Shown: positions 1-6,670, counted from the stretch's first letter. The stretch: 6,670 nucleotides of DNA from Fidelibacterota bacterium (GCA_030595455.1 JAUVDF010000054.1:1-6670); one strand, 5' to 3'. A program made the numbers and translations. The notes: generated by a model not told the origin, from the sequence alone.

Positions 1-1639
1 GGATAACTTTAGCCACCTGATCCACTTTGCCAGTCTCATTCTGCTCGGAAGCTTTCCGCCATAAATAATACTCATAATTGCCAGGGTATAGTTTGATCTG
101 GCCGTGGTCCACTTCAATGATGGTGTTGGTCACCGCATTAAGAAAATGCCGATCATGGGAGATACATACCATACTACCCGTAAAGCTACTGATAGCCGCC
201 TGAACCACATCCCGTGATTGAATATCCAGATGATTTGTGGGTTCATCTAGTAGGATTAAATGAGCTGGAGTCGCTAACATTTTAGCCAGAGCCAGGCGGG
301 AAATCTCTCCCCCACTCAAGACCTTGATCTGCTTTTCAATGGTGTCACCTGAGAATAAAAAACTACCGAGATAATTACGCACTTCGGTAGTGGTCCATTT
401 AGGCACCTCAGCCGAAAGCAGTTGAAAGATTGAATGCTCTAATGGTAAAGCCTCAAACTGGTGTTGGGCGAAATAGCTACTGTTAACACCTTCACCCCAC
501 GCAAGTTGTCCACCACTCAGCGCTTCAACCTGGGCCAGCATTTTTAACAGGGTTGATTTTCCGGCACCATTAGGACCTACCAGGCCAATCCTTTGTCCCC
601 GTTCCAGTCTCAGATTCAGTTCTTTGAATACTTCTAATGAGCCATAGGACTTGGCTGTGTTCTTAAATTCAGCAACGATCTTGGCCGACCTGCCAGGTTG
701 TGGGATACGTACAGAGATACGCTTTTGACCACCTTCAGGCGGCAATACTCTTTCCAGCTTTGCTAGCGACTTAACGCGACTCTGGACTTGAGTGGCTTTA
801 CTTTCCTTATAGCGAAAGCGTTCAATAAACCGTTCGGTCTCTACGATCAATTTTTGTTGATTTTTATAAGCAGCGGCCTGTTGTTCATTGCGCAACTCTT
901 TTTCTTCAACATATTTACTGTAATTCCCCGAGTAATTCTGAATCGCCTCGTGATGAATCTCAACTATCTGATTGATGGTCTTATCCAGAAAGGTTCTATC
1001 ATGACTAATAAGAACCAAGGCACCACTCCACTCTTTCAAGAAGGATTCAAGCCAGATCAGGGAAGCCAGATCCAGGTGATTGGTAGGTTCATCTAACAAC
1101 AGGATGTCTGGTTGTTTAAAGAGTAAGCGGGCTAGGGCTACTCGCATCCGCCAGCCCCCGCTAAATTTTTCAAGCGCTGTCTCCATTTGGATCGGGGTAA
1201 AGCCCAAGCCACCTAACACCTTTTTAGCTCTTGATTCTGCTCCCCACCCATCCAAACGATCATATTCAGTCTGTAATCGGCCGAGCTGTGCTAATAAACT
1301 CTGATTATCAGGCTCATTTTCAAGCTGCTGAGATACTTCAGCAATTTTTGATTCAAGTGCGGCTATCTCAGGAATCTCATCCAGGACTTCATGTAATATT
1401 GATTTATCAGAAGAAGACGTTATCTCCTGCGGTAAATAGCCGACTGATACCTTACGATCAATCTGTACCGATCCAGATTCAGTCTCTTCCTCGCCAACAA
1501 TCATCCGTAGCAGGGTTGTTTTACCCGAGCCATTTGGACCTACCAGGCCAATTCTGGAATCTTTTTTAATGACCAGATTTAAGCCCTTGAAAAGAGTCTT
1601 ATCTGGAAATGTTTTTGTGATATTGTGGAAGTGAATCAT
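1..1639 (-). CDS. ABC-F family ATPase, YheS-like translation factor (3' end beyond window)
   Basis: This is a soluble twin-ATPase of the ABC-F family. Such proteins bind the ribosomal E site and act on stalled or initiating ribosomes rather than transporting anything. I translated 546 codons from ATG 1639, with no stop before the left edge, so the C-terminus is missing. The first ATPase domain has Walker A GPNGSGKT (residues 34-41), signature FSGGW (159-163), Walker B with LLLDEPTNHLD (180-190) and H-loop SHD (212-214). The second has GPNGAGKS (355-362), LSGGE (441-445), LILLDEPTNHLD (461-472) and SHD (494-496). The charged linker at about 240-300, with FIERFRYKESKATQVQSR, matches the P-site tRNA-interaction motif. 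SGGWRMRVALA and this linker resemble E. coli YheS, but the exact subfamily is inferred. Start MIHFHNITKTF is typical. No Shine-Dalgarno lies in the 9 nt after the yhbY stop, so translational coupling is likely. It is the last visible gene of the cluster. Confidence 0.95.
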   Translation of the reverse strand, partial: MIHFHNITKTFPDKTLFKGLNLVIKKDSRIGLVGPNGSGKTTLLRMIVGEEETESGSVQIDRKVSVGYLPQEITSSSDKSILHEVLDEIPEIAALESKIAEVSQQLENEPDNQSLLAQLGRLQTEYDRLDGWGAESRAKKVLGGLGFTPIQMETALEKFSGGWRMRVALARLLFKQPDILLLDEPTNHLDLASLIWLESFLKEWSGALVLISHDRTFLDKTINQIVEIHHEAIQNYSGNYSKYVEEKELRNEQQAAAYKNQQKLIVETERFIERFRYKESKATQVQSRVKSLAKLERVLPPEGGQKRISVRIPQPGRSAKIVAEFKNTAKSYGSLEVFKELNLRLERGQRIGLVGPNGAGKSTLLKMLAQVEALSGGQLAWGEGVNSSYFAQHQFEALPLEHSIFQLLSAEVPKWTTTEVRNYLGSFLFSGDTIEKQIKVLSGGEISRLALAKMLATPAHLILLDEPTNHLDIQSRDVVQAAISSFTGSMVCISHDRHFLNAVTNTIIEVDHGQIKLYPGNYEYYLWRKASEQNETGKVDQVAKVI

Positions 1640-1648
1640 GGAAGTCGG

Positions 1649-1954
1649 TTATTGGGGGAGTTTATAGCTCCTCTCCTCAACTTCCTTGTGTTCACAATAT
1701 AGCGTCAGGACATGTCCCAGCATACTTACGAAATGAGCATCCGTTGCTTCCAGGATTTGATCCACAAGGGCTTCCTTTTCTTCCTTGAAAGCAATGAATT
1801 TGATTTTGATCAATTCATGATGACTCAAAGCTTCTGAAATACTTAGCATACTTTGTTCGCTAGCACCGGATTTCCCAATGAGTACAGTGGGCTTCAGGCT
1901 ATGGGCCTGTGACTTCAGGTACTTTTTCTGTTTAGATGAGAGTGTCGTTTCCAT
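1649..1954 (-). CDS. yhbY: YhbY-family (CRM domain) RNA-binding protein, 50S assembly
   Basis: The 101-residue product is close to the roughly 97 residues of E. coli YhbY. It consists of a single CRM (CRS1-YhbY) domain, an RNA-binding fold associated with pre-50S ribosomal particles. Visible family marks are the basic N-terminal helix (KQKKYLKSQAHSLKP, residues 8-22), the GxxG loop as GKSG (27-30), and HHELIKIKF (45-53). The closing strand MLGHVLTLYC (78-87) stands where the family usually has an IGKTLVLYR-like sequence, so a basic residue and an arginine differ. The ATG start overlaps the transporter stop by one base (TAATG). AAGGA six bases upstream is the clearest Shine-Dalgarno in the cluster, placed inside the end of the transporter gene. 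The ABC-F gene begins 9 nt after its stop. Family assignment is firm; the assembly role comes from family knowledge. Confidence 0.93.
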   Translation of the reverse strand: METTLSSKQKKYLKSQAHSLKPTVLIGKSGASEQSMLSISEALSHHELIKIKFIAFKEEKEALVDQILEATDAHFVSMLGHVLTLYCEHKEVEERSYKLPQ

Positions 1955-3261
1955 TAATGATCCTTATCGATAAATACTTCATTTGATATGGGCTGACCTG
2001 AAACAGGTTCGCGTTTTGCGTAGTCATTAATCAACATATGATAAAACATCACACCCACTGCATACAATACTGACGTAATTAGGAATATTTGGTAATATTC
2101 CAATTCCATTTGTCTGAGTACTTGAAATATTTTAGCACTAACGAACCAGGAAGCACTCCATATACTGGAGCTCAATGCTGAGATTAATTCCTGATTTCTA
2201 GGTCCAACATACTTCATCCCTAACTCACTGGTCACTGGTCCTGCCATATTCATAAGTGGCTGTCTCAACATAAAGGCTCCAATAGCTACGTATATAGCCC
2301 AGGAAAACGAGACTGCCAATTGGGTTAGAGCCAAAATCACCAGAAAGAAGATTGCCAACCACTGAGGTAGTAGTATGGCAACACCAAATCCAAACCTCCG
2401 ACGTACGACCGGAATTACGAGCATGGATAGGAATACAAACCCGGCCGTAATCGCCCCAACCAGACTGAATTTATCGGAGTCCATGAGAAAGACACTATTA
2501 AAGAATAAATTGACAAAGGGAATGGTGAGGCCAGCTCCAACGGCAATGAGCATATTGGGGGTCAGGACTCGAAATATAAGCAGCCAGTCATAGTCCGACC
2601 GGAGCGCCTTAAAATTATCAAGAAAATGACTGGAAGTTGAACGCGGCTTTGCTTCACGAATGAAGAGCACCAGGAAAATGGAAAAGGAGCTCAAGCCAAC
2701 AATCATGAGCATGATATGGTATTCATCAAAGACAATAAGTTGATTGAAGATTGTGATGTCGCTTAATCTGGATAAGAGATTGATCAACAGTCCAGAGACA
2801 ATCATTGCCAGAGACCAAGTTGAAAAACTTAATGAAATCGCTTCTGTTACAACGTCTTCAGGTTCTGATCGCATGATAAATGGTAAGGTACAAACACTAA
2901 GGATCATAAATGAAATACCCCAGGCAATGAAGCCAAAAGTTATCTGAGTTACATCCCCACCCTTGATCATGAGCAATAAAAGCAAACTCGAGAGTGGAAC
3001 CATAATGCTACTTGCTATAAAGAATGGTTTAAGCGGTTTCCCCCTGATAAAGACACCCAATGGAAATGCCAGGATCAGGATACCAAGAAAGCGATAAGAG
3101 TTAAACTCGGCTATAACACTATCTGTGTAGCCTTCTTTACGTAAATAAATATTTAAAATCAGGATGAACGCTGCATTTATCAGATGAATTAAAAATGCGG
3201 CGGAGATCAAGAACAGGACGCTCTTTGATATCTTCTGATAGCGATGTATTAATGATTTCAA
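1954..3261 (-). CDS. MFS transporter, 12 transmembrane segments, substrate unknown
   Basis: This 435-residue inner-membrane protein has twelve hydrophobic segments, at about 14-39, 53-73, 78-98, 105-130, 142-164, 181-201, 227-255, 262-285, 292-315, 318-338, 360-382 and 389-411. The length and 6+6 layout with a cytoplasmic middle loop (202-226) fit the major facilitator superfamily. Loop 2-3 (GVFIRGKPLKPF) is a degenerate motif A without the usual aspartate. GAGLTIPFVNLFF (242-254) recalls a group of uncharacterised MFS permeases, from which no substrate can be read. The start is TTG at 3261. It is the only NTG codon in frame after the stop at 3297-3295, and the next in-frame TTG lies inside the first helix. 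No Shine-Dalgarno is seen near it; GAGGGG lies about 27 nt upstream. The palindrome TCGATCGA sits 2 nt before the start. Its stop overlaps the yhbY start, and 45 nt separate it from the upstream gene. Confidence 0.88.
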   Translation of the reverse strand: MKSLIHRYQKISKSVLFLISAAFLIHLINAAFILILNIYLRKEGYTDSVIAEFNSYRFLGILILAFPLGVFIRGKPLKPFFIASSIMVPLSSLLLLLMIKGGDVTQITFGFIAWGISFMILSVCTLPFIMRSEPEDVVTEAISLSFSTWSLAMIVSGLLINLLSRLSDITIFNQLIVFDEYHIMLMIVGLSSFSIFLVLFIREAKPRSTSSHFLDNFKALRSDYDWLLIFRVLTPNMLIAVGAGLTIPFVNLFFNSVFLMDSDKFSLVGAITAGFVFLSMLVIPVVRRRFGFGVAILLPQWLAIFFLVILALTQLAVSFSWAIYVAIGAFMLRQPLMNMAGPVTSELGMKYVGPRNQELISALSSSIWSASWFVSAKIFQVLRQMELEYYQIFLITSVLYAVGVMFYHMLINDYAKREPVSGQPISNEVFIDKDH

Positions 3262-3306
3262 GGTCGATCGATCAGATTGAAATCCGAGCCCCTCTTAATA
3301 AGACGG

Positions 3307-3816
3307 TTATCTGGACCTCTTCGCACGAATTCGGAGGCCTTCATAGTCACAAGCTTTACACTGGTAGCGGTGAACCTTAAGTCGAAATATTTTGGTGGCC
3401 AATCGGTCCATAGGTCTTCTATGAATTAAATGTAGGTCGCCTCCGCAGTCAGGACAGGAAGACAAATCACCATAGCGATCGATGGCAGTTTGACGGACTC
3501 GGCTGGTGTATAAGACCACAGCGGTAACAATGAGAACAATACCAACGATATCTGAGGTCTCAAACACATCAACCATGCCCAGGAACTTGATAAATATTCG
3601 ATTTATTAACTCAGTAATGTCTTGAAATAGTGTGACTACCCCTTGATATACCACTGTTTTGATATGCATGTCCTCGACTAAGAGAAAAATGCCAAGCACC
3701 AAAAGAGAGCCCACCATTAATTCAAATCGAAAATGCTTAATAAAGGATCGTTCGTGACGACTACTTTCACTACTGCTTTTACTACGTCTTTTCCTGCTTT
3801 TTCCTGCTTCACTCAT
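3307..3816 (-). CDS. Two-helix membrane protein with C-terminal zinc ribbon, function unknown
   Basis: I do not recognise this 169-residue protein as a named family. The N-terminus (1-30) is polar and rich in Arg, Lys and Ser, with no signal peptide. Hydrophobic helices lie at about 32-48 and 88-104, with a loop of some 40 residues between them that contains an amphipathic stretch (57-83). Basic residues just before helix 1 and after helix 2 suggest that both ends are cytoplasmic. The tail has CPDC (121-124) and CKAC (153-156), a CxxC-x28-CxxC zinc ribbon probably binding one Zn2+, with many basic residues between and after the pairs (ending RIRAKRSR). That could favour nucleic-acid or ribosome contact, but this is inference. 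The ATG at 3816 has GGTGAG about 12 nt upstream, a usable if long-spaced ribosome site. It is the first gene of the leftward cluster, and no terminator follows it. Confidence 0.8.
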   Translation of the reverse strand: MSEAGKSRKRRSKSSSESSRHERSFIKHFRFELMVGSLLVLGIFLLVEDMHIKTVVYQGVVTLFQDITELINRIFIKFLGMVDVFETSDIVGIVLIVTAVVLYTSRVRQTAIDRYGDLSSCPDCGGDLHLIHRRPMDRLATKIFRLKVHRYQCKACDYEGLRIRAKRSR

Positions 3817-4015
3817 ATCTGATATTCTCTCACCTTTACATAATGATCCAAGAAACTAAATTAAACTATCTTCAGAGACACCATAATCTTTTGTCGAAAT
3901 AAATCTGATTTGCGCTATATCATATTGAGACTTCCCTATTATTTGGGACTGCCATTATTAGTGGGTAGCTGTCAATTTGTTCCCACCTTGCCCAAAATTG
4001 ATTTAGCTTAATTGC
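3817..4015. promoter_or_regulatory. Divergent intergenic region, expected promoters for both directions
   Basis: This 199-bp AT-rich gap lies between two divergently read genes, so it should hold a promoter for each, although I see no strong consensus. For the rightward gene the best candidate is TTGTCG (3891-3896) followed after 19 nt by TATATC (3916-3921), each matching 4 of 6 consensus bases. For the leftward cluster I found no convincing -35/-10 pair. GTGGG (3961-3965) and CCCAC (3982-3986) could form a weak 5-bp stem with a 16-nt loop in the leader of the rightward gene. No recognisable riboswitch or operator is visible. Confidence 0.3.
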
Positions 4016-5461
4016 ATGAATACTCAGAAATTCATAAGATCATGGCCAGCCTTATGGCTCTGGATGGATTTTTTGGAGACCCATATCAAGGGTGCTCGCA
4101 TTGATACCATCTATACTTTCCGAAAAGCCAGGTTGGATATCCACTTTACTAAACAAGAGTCCGCCTATCGACTGAGTTGGGAAAAACAGGGCAATCAAGC
4201 TACCTTGACTTTTTCAGAAAATTTTACCCATCCCAAGCGACGTGTTGAACTCCTAAAAGAAATACCTGATGACTCAAAGGTAGTTGGTGTGAGTCTGCAT
4301 GCTAAAGACCGGATACTACAGTTGGATATCTCTTCCGGTCTTAACTTAAGAATTGGCTTTTTTCCCACTGCCCTCAATATCTATTTATTAAACCAGCAGG
4401 GACCGGTGGCGAGCTTCCTAAAACAAGCAGAGCTGCCCCATATAGCGGATGAGTGGTTAAATACACATGATACACTGCCGGCTATCCTCCCCGGCCAGAC
4501 TATGACCAGGCAAGAATTGCTTGAAGCTAAAAAAGGGTTCTCATTCGACCCTGAGCATAATGAAATCACTTTTGGTGAGAGCCAGGCTGACAGTGGGCTA
4601 GATATTGCTAAACTAACCATATCAGTGCTAAAAACTCAGCAACAGCCAAAACAGAGTCCGGCAACATCTGTTCGGAAAAGCGCAAAAACGGTCTTGAAGC
4701 GTTGGCAGTCAAAACTCCTGAAAATAGAAAATGAGTTTAAAGAAACCGGCAAGCTCCCTGAATTGGATATTCGTCTTCAGGCCTTACAGATAGGTCTTGG
4801 AATCGGGCAGGAAGCTCACAGTCATGAATTACAATTAGCGGCTGATTTCTCCCCCACTGGGAGCCCCTTACATATTCAATGGGAGTCAGGAACAACCCTG
4901 CTTCAGGAAATTCAGGCAACAGCCAAAAAGATTCGTAAACTAAAGGGGAAAGTTGACCAACTGCAGGAGGTCATCGCTCAGATACGGACTGATATTGAGT
5001 CACTTGAGCAATTATTGGCTGGCGATGATATTACCCCCTTGCAAGCCTTCCTGAAAAATCACGGTGAGAGTCTGGATCAAGCTGGCTACCGGCAAACCGA
5101 ACGCAAACCCTATAAAAAATATCAATCACCAGGCGGTTTTGATATCCTGGTGGGCCGAGCTTCTTCAGATAACGATGTCCTGACCTTTAAAGTCGCTAAT
5201 AAAAATGATTGGTGGTTTCATGCCAGACGCGTGAGTGGTTCCCATGTAATTTTGAGAACTGGTAATCAGGTACCACAGCAGCGTGATATAGCTAAGGCAG
5301 CAGAGCATGCTGCTCTTAATTCAAAAGCCAAACATTCTGGAATCGTGGTTGTCCAATATTGTCAGCGAAAACACCTGAGTAAGCCAAAAGGATCTCCACC
5401 GGGAGCAGTACTGGTACATCAGGAAAAGTCAATAACCATAGACCTGGATCAAATCAAATAA
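4016..5461 (+). CDS. rqcH: NFACT-family protein, probable ribosome quality-control factor RqcH (short form)
   Basis: RqcH binds 50S subunits carrying stalled peptidyl-tRNA and recruits tRNA-Ala to add C-terminal alanine tails that mark the peptide for degradation. This 481-residue protein is shorter than B. subtilis RqcH (about 570). Residues 1-200 form a divergent NFACT-N domain with KGARIDTIY (25-33) and the Asp-Arg pair at 98-99 (KDRILQLDI). That pair matches the tRNA-binding D97/R98 of B. subtilis. The next conserved motif (E-[LI]-M-G-R-x-S-N) is replaced by GFFPTALN (114-121). Likely coiled-coil segments lie at about 218-250 and 293-335. A canonical NFACT-R domain spans about 368-475, with SPGGFDILVGR, NDWWFHARRVSGSHVILR, ALNSKAKHS and KPKGSPPGAVLV. 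The ATG is the first start after an in-frame TAG at 4004-4006, and no Shine-Dalgarno precedes it. The family is clear; equivalence to RqcH is probable. Older annotations call such proteins fibronectin-binding. Confidence 0.88.
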   Translation: MNTQKFIRSWPALWLWMDFLETHIKGARIDTIYTFRKARLDIHFTKQESAYRLSWEKQGNQATLTFSENFTHPKRRVELLKEIPDDSKVVGVSLHAKDRILQLDISSGLNLRIGFFPTALNIYLLNQQGPVASFLKQAELPHIADEWLNTHDTLPAILPGQTMTRQELLEAKKGFSFDPEHNEITFGESQADSGLDIAKLTISVLKTQQQPKQSPATSVRKSAKTVLKRWQSKLLKIENEFKETGKLPELDIRLQALQIGLGIGQEAHSHELQLAADFSPTGSPLHIQWESGTTLLQEIQATAKKIRKLKGKVDQLQEVIAQIRTDIESLEQLLAGDDITPLQAFLKNHGESLDQAGYRQTERKPYKKYQSPGGFDILVGRASSDNDVLTFKVANKNDWWFHARRVSGSHVILRTGNQVPQQRDIAKAAEHAALNSKAKHSGIVVVQYCQRKHLSKPKGSPPGAVLVHQEKSITIDLDQIK

Positions 5462-5481
5462 TTATTTTATAGCGAGTAGGT

Positions 5482-5510
5482 TTCCTTTTATAAGGAAGTG
5501 TCATACTTCC
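5482..5510. terminator. Two overlapping alternative hairpins after the NFACT gene
   Basis: TTCCTT (5482-5487) can pair with AAGGAA (5492-5497) around a 4-nt loop. GGAAGT (5494-5499) can pair with ACTTCC (5505-5510) around a 5-nt loop. The two share 5494-5497, so only one can form at a time. They lie about 20 nt past the rightward stop and near the end of the converging hemW transcript. Neither is followed by a true U-run on either strand, so a role as intrinsic terminator is only possible. Confidence 0.35.
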
Positions 5511-5585
5511 CTTCGACAAGCTCAGGGCAGGCTCGGCTCAGCAAGACACATCCCAGCGGTTTGTCTCCCTGAGGTTCTCGAAGGG
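5509..5585. repeat. REP-like imperfect palindrome between convergent genes
   Basis: Left arm CCCTTCGACAAGCTCAGGG (5509-5527) and right arm CCCTGAGGTTCTCGAAGGG (5567-5585) are inverted copies of each other, with 17 of 19 positions complementary. They flank a 39-nt centre. Inside it, AGACA (5544-5548) and TGTCT (5562-5566) extend the stem after a left-side bulge, and GGCTC is repeated in tandem at 5530-5539. From memory, the arm followed by CAGGCTC resembles dispersed palindromic repeats found in intergenic gaps of many unrelated bacterial genomes. These are comparable to REP elements moved by Y1 (RAYT) transposases. Only one copy is in this window, so its repetitive nature is inferred. It may also stop both converging transcripts. 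Confidence 0.7.
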
Positions 5586-5602
5586 TCTACGGAAAAGCTG
5601 GT

Positions 5603-6670
5603 CTAACTTTCCACTGCCATCAGATCTGAACTAATTTCATCAATGAGTGACCACCCCGTACGGGAAATTATCAGATGCTGGTTGACGACGCTTATATGAT
5701 CTGCCCACTTATCCAGGGCTGGTTTCCTAACGATCAGTAAGTCCTCCCCAAATTGCTTGATGTATTCGCTAAGATTTAGGCCTTCAGACAGACGTAACCG
5801 GGTCAGGATCATCTCATTTCTAGCCGTGTTTTCATCGATCATTTCTGAATCTTCTACACTAGACCCAGTTGCTGATACTTGCTGATTATACTGATCCAAA
5901 TCCCTGACATTCCAATGCCTGCGACCTTGAAAGTAGGAATGGGCTGCTGGGCCAAAACCGAGGTATTCAACCCCAGTCCAATAATTCAGATTGTGACGAC
6001 ACTCATAGCCTGGTCTGGCATGATTTGATATCTCATAATTGGGATAGCCTGCTGCTTCGAGAAAGTCTCTCCCCGTGGTGTACATTCCCGTATCTACGGT
6101 TTCTTCCAGCATGTGGACATGTCCAGCGTCAACCCAACGGTGCAGGGCAGTCCCCTCTTCAACGGTAAGTGAGTAAGTAGAAATATGCTCAGGTTCAAGC
6201 TCTATCAGGCGCTGTAAGTCAGCTTCCCATACTGCTCTACTTTGTCCGGGAACAGCAAAAATCAAATCGGCACTGACATTCGTAAAACCAGCCTTGCGAA
6301 CATCGTGATAAGTTGCGAAACTTTGCTCGACTGAGTGAATTCTACTCATAAATTTTAATTGATTTGGCTGAACTCTTTGCATACCATTACTAATACGATG
6401 TACTCCCTGCGCTTTATAGGCTTATAAGTTGTCCAGGGTCGCTTCGCCTGGATTAATCTCCATTCCAACTTCCATGGTATTGTCAGTAGCTGTTAAGTCC
6501 ATTAACACCGTCATAAGCTGCTCTAACTGACTCGGAGATAGTAGATTCGGAGTACCACCACCCAGAAAGATTGTATCGATATAATGCTGTGATAGGTCTA
6601 CTTGTGAAACGGTATGCTTAATCTCCTTGATAATCATTTTCAAATAGACCGGGATGCTAGCTTCTCTACC
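5603..6670 (-). pseudogene. hemW: HemW-type radical SAM heme chaperone, interrupted by in-frame TAA; N-terminus beyond window
   Basis: HemW is a radical-SAM relative of oxygen-independent coproporphyrinogen oxidase and acts as a heme chaperone. The 356 visible codons form one frame ending in TAG at 5605-5603, broken by TAA at 6424-6422 (visible codon 83). The part before it has IDTIFLGGGTPNLLSP and EINPGEATLDNL. The part after it has AYKAQGVHRIS, RIHS, ADLIFAVPGQ, PEHISTYSLTVEEGT, the YEISNHARPG motif, RHNLNYW and GFGPAAHS, all HemW marks. Homology runs straight through the stop, so this is a nonsense change, not a frameshift; AAA (Lys) to TAA would explain it. Just downstream, SNGMQRV stands where the family has a SxGxQSF-like sequence, and MSRIHS replaces LGRIHS. 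The [4Fe-4S] CxxxCxxC motif should lie upstream, off the edge. Restart at ATG 6382 would give 259 residues lacking the GGGTP part, unlikely to be active. A sequencing or assembly error remains possible. Confidence 0.82.

Noticed and set aside
788..1569. Open plus-strand frames opposite the ABC-F gene
   Set aside because: They lie antisense to well-conserved ATPase motifs, have no ribosome sites and no family resemblance, and are shadows of the real gene.
1652..1672. Hairpin GGAG/CTCC near the end of yhbY as a terminator or regulator
   Set aside because: The stem is only 4 bp with a 7-nt loop and no U-run. The ABC-F gene follows at once and needs read-through.
3264..3273. TCGATCGATC before the transporter as an operator
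   Set aside because: It is a short GATC repeat of a kind expected by chance, with no matching second site. It lies too near the start codon to judge.
2375..3380. Short plus-strand frames opposite the transporter gene
   Set aside because: They are antisense to a continuous 12-helix protein and show no motif or start signal of their own.
4195..4919. Short minus-strand frames opposite the NFACT gene
   Set aside because: They overlap a complete, recognisable protein-coding gene and show no coding signature.
4016..5461. NFACT protein as a fibronectin-binding surface adhesin
   Set aside because: There is no signal peptide or anchor. The NFACT-R motifs and Asp-Arg pair point to the ribosome quality-control family, and the adhesin name is historical.
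6422..6424. TAA read as a sense codon (genetic-code reassignment) or as a recoding site
   Set aside because: TAA is the normal terminator of four other genes here (transporter, yhbY, zinc-ribbon protein and NFACT gene), and no selenocysteine-type context applies to TAA. A nonsense mutation or sequence error is simpler.
6383..6425. Frameshift as the cause of the hemW break
   Set aside because: The upstream and downstream parts are in the same frame, and the 13 codons between the stop and the next ATG (AYKAQGVHRISNG) are themselves HemW-like.

Overview
The window looks like ordinary bacterial chromosome of moderate, slightly AT-leaning composition, carrying mostly housekeeping genes tied to translation. 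Several genes start without a clear Shine-Dalgarno sequence, and the NFACT/RqcH protein is of a short, divergent type. Together these point loosely to the Bacteroidota/Marinimicrobia (FCB) side of the bacteria. That is an inference from protein style, and no taxonomic marker is present. I see no phage, plasmid, CRISPR, tRNA or rRNA sequence.

Layout. Positions 1-3816 are a tight four-gene cluster read leftward on the minus strand. In order of transcription it holds a two-helix membrane protein with a zinc ribbon (unknown function), a 12-helix MFS transporter, a YhbY-type ribosome-assembly RNA-binding protein, and an ABC-F translation factor that runs off the left edge. The gaps are 45 nt, a 1-nt TAATG overlap and 9 nt, so one transcript is likely. 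A 199-bp divergent intergenic region (3817-4015) separates it from a plus-strand NFACT-family gene (4016-5461), probably the RqcH ribosome quality-control factor. The NFACT gene converges on hemW (minus strand, 5603-6670, cut by the right edge). The 141-bp gap between them holds small alternative hairpins and a long imperfect palindrome resembling dispersed REP-like repeats.

The common theme is ribosome assembly and rescue: YhbY acts on the 50S subunit, ABC-F proteins act on stalled or initiating ribosomes, and RqcH tags nascent chains on split 50S subunits. The membrane protein and transporter are not explained by that theme.

The most notable anomalies are an in-frame TAA in hemW with eroded conserved residues just after it, the REP-like palindrome, and an NFACT N-domain that keeps the Asp-Arg pair but lacks the usual motif after it. 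I found no strong evidence for an undescribed multi-gene system. The zinc-ribbon membrane protein is the only intact gene here with no recognisable role.
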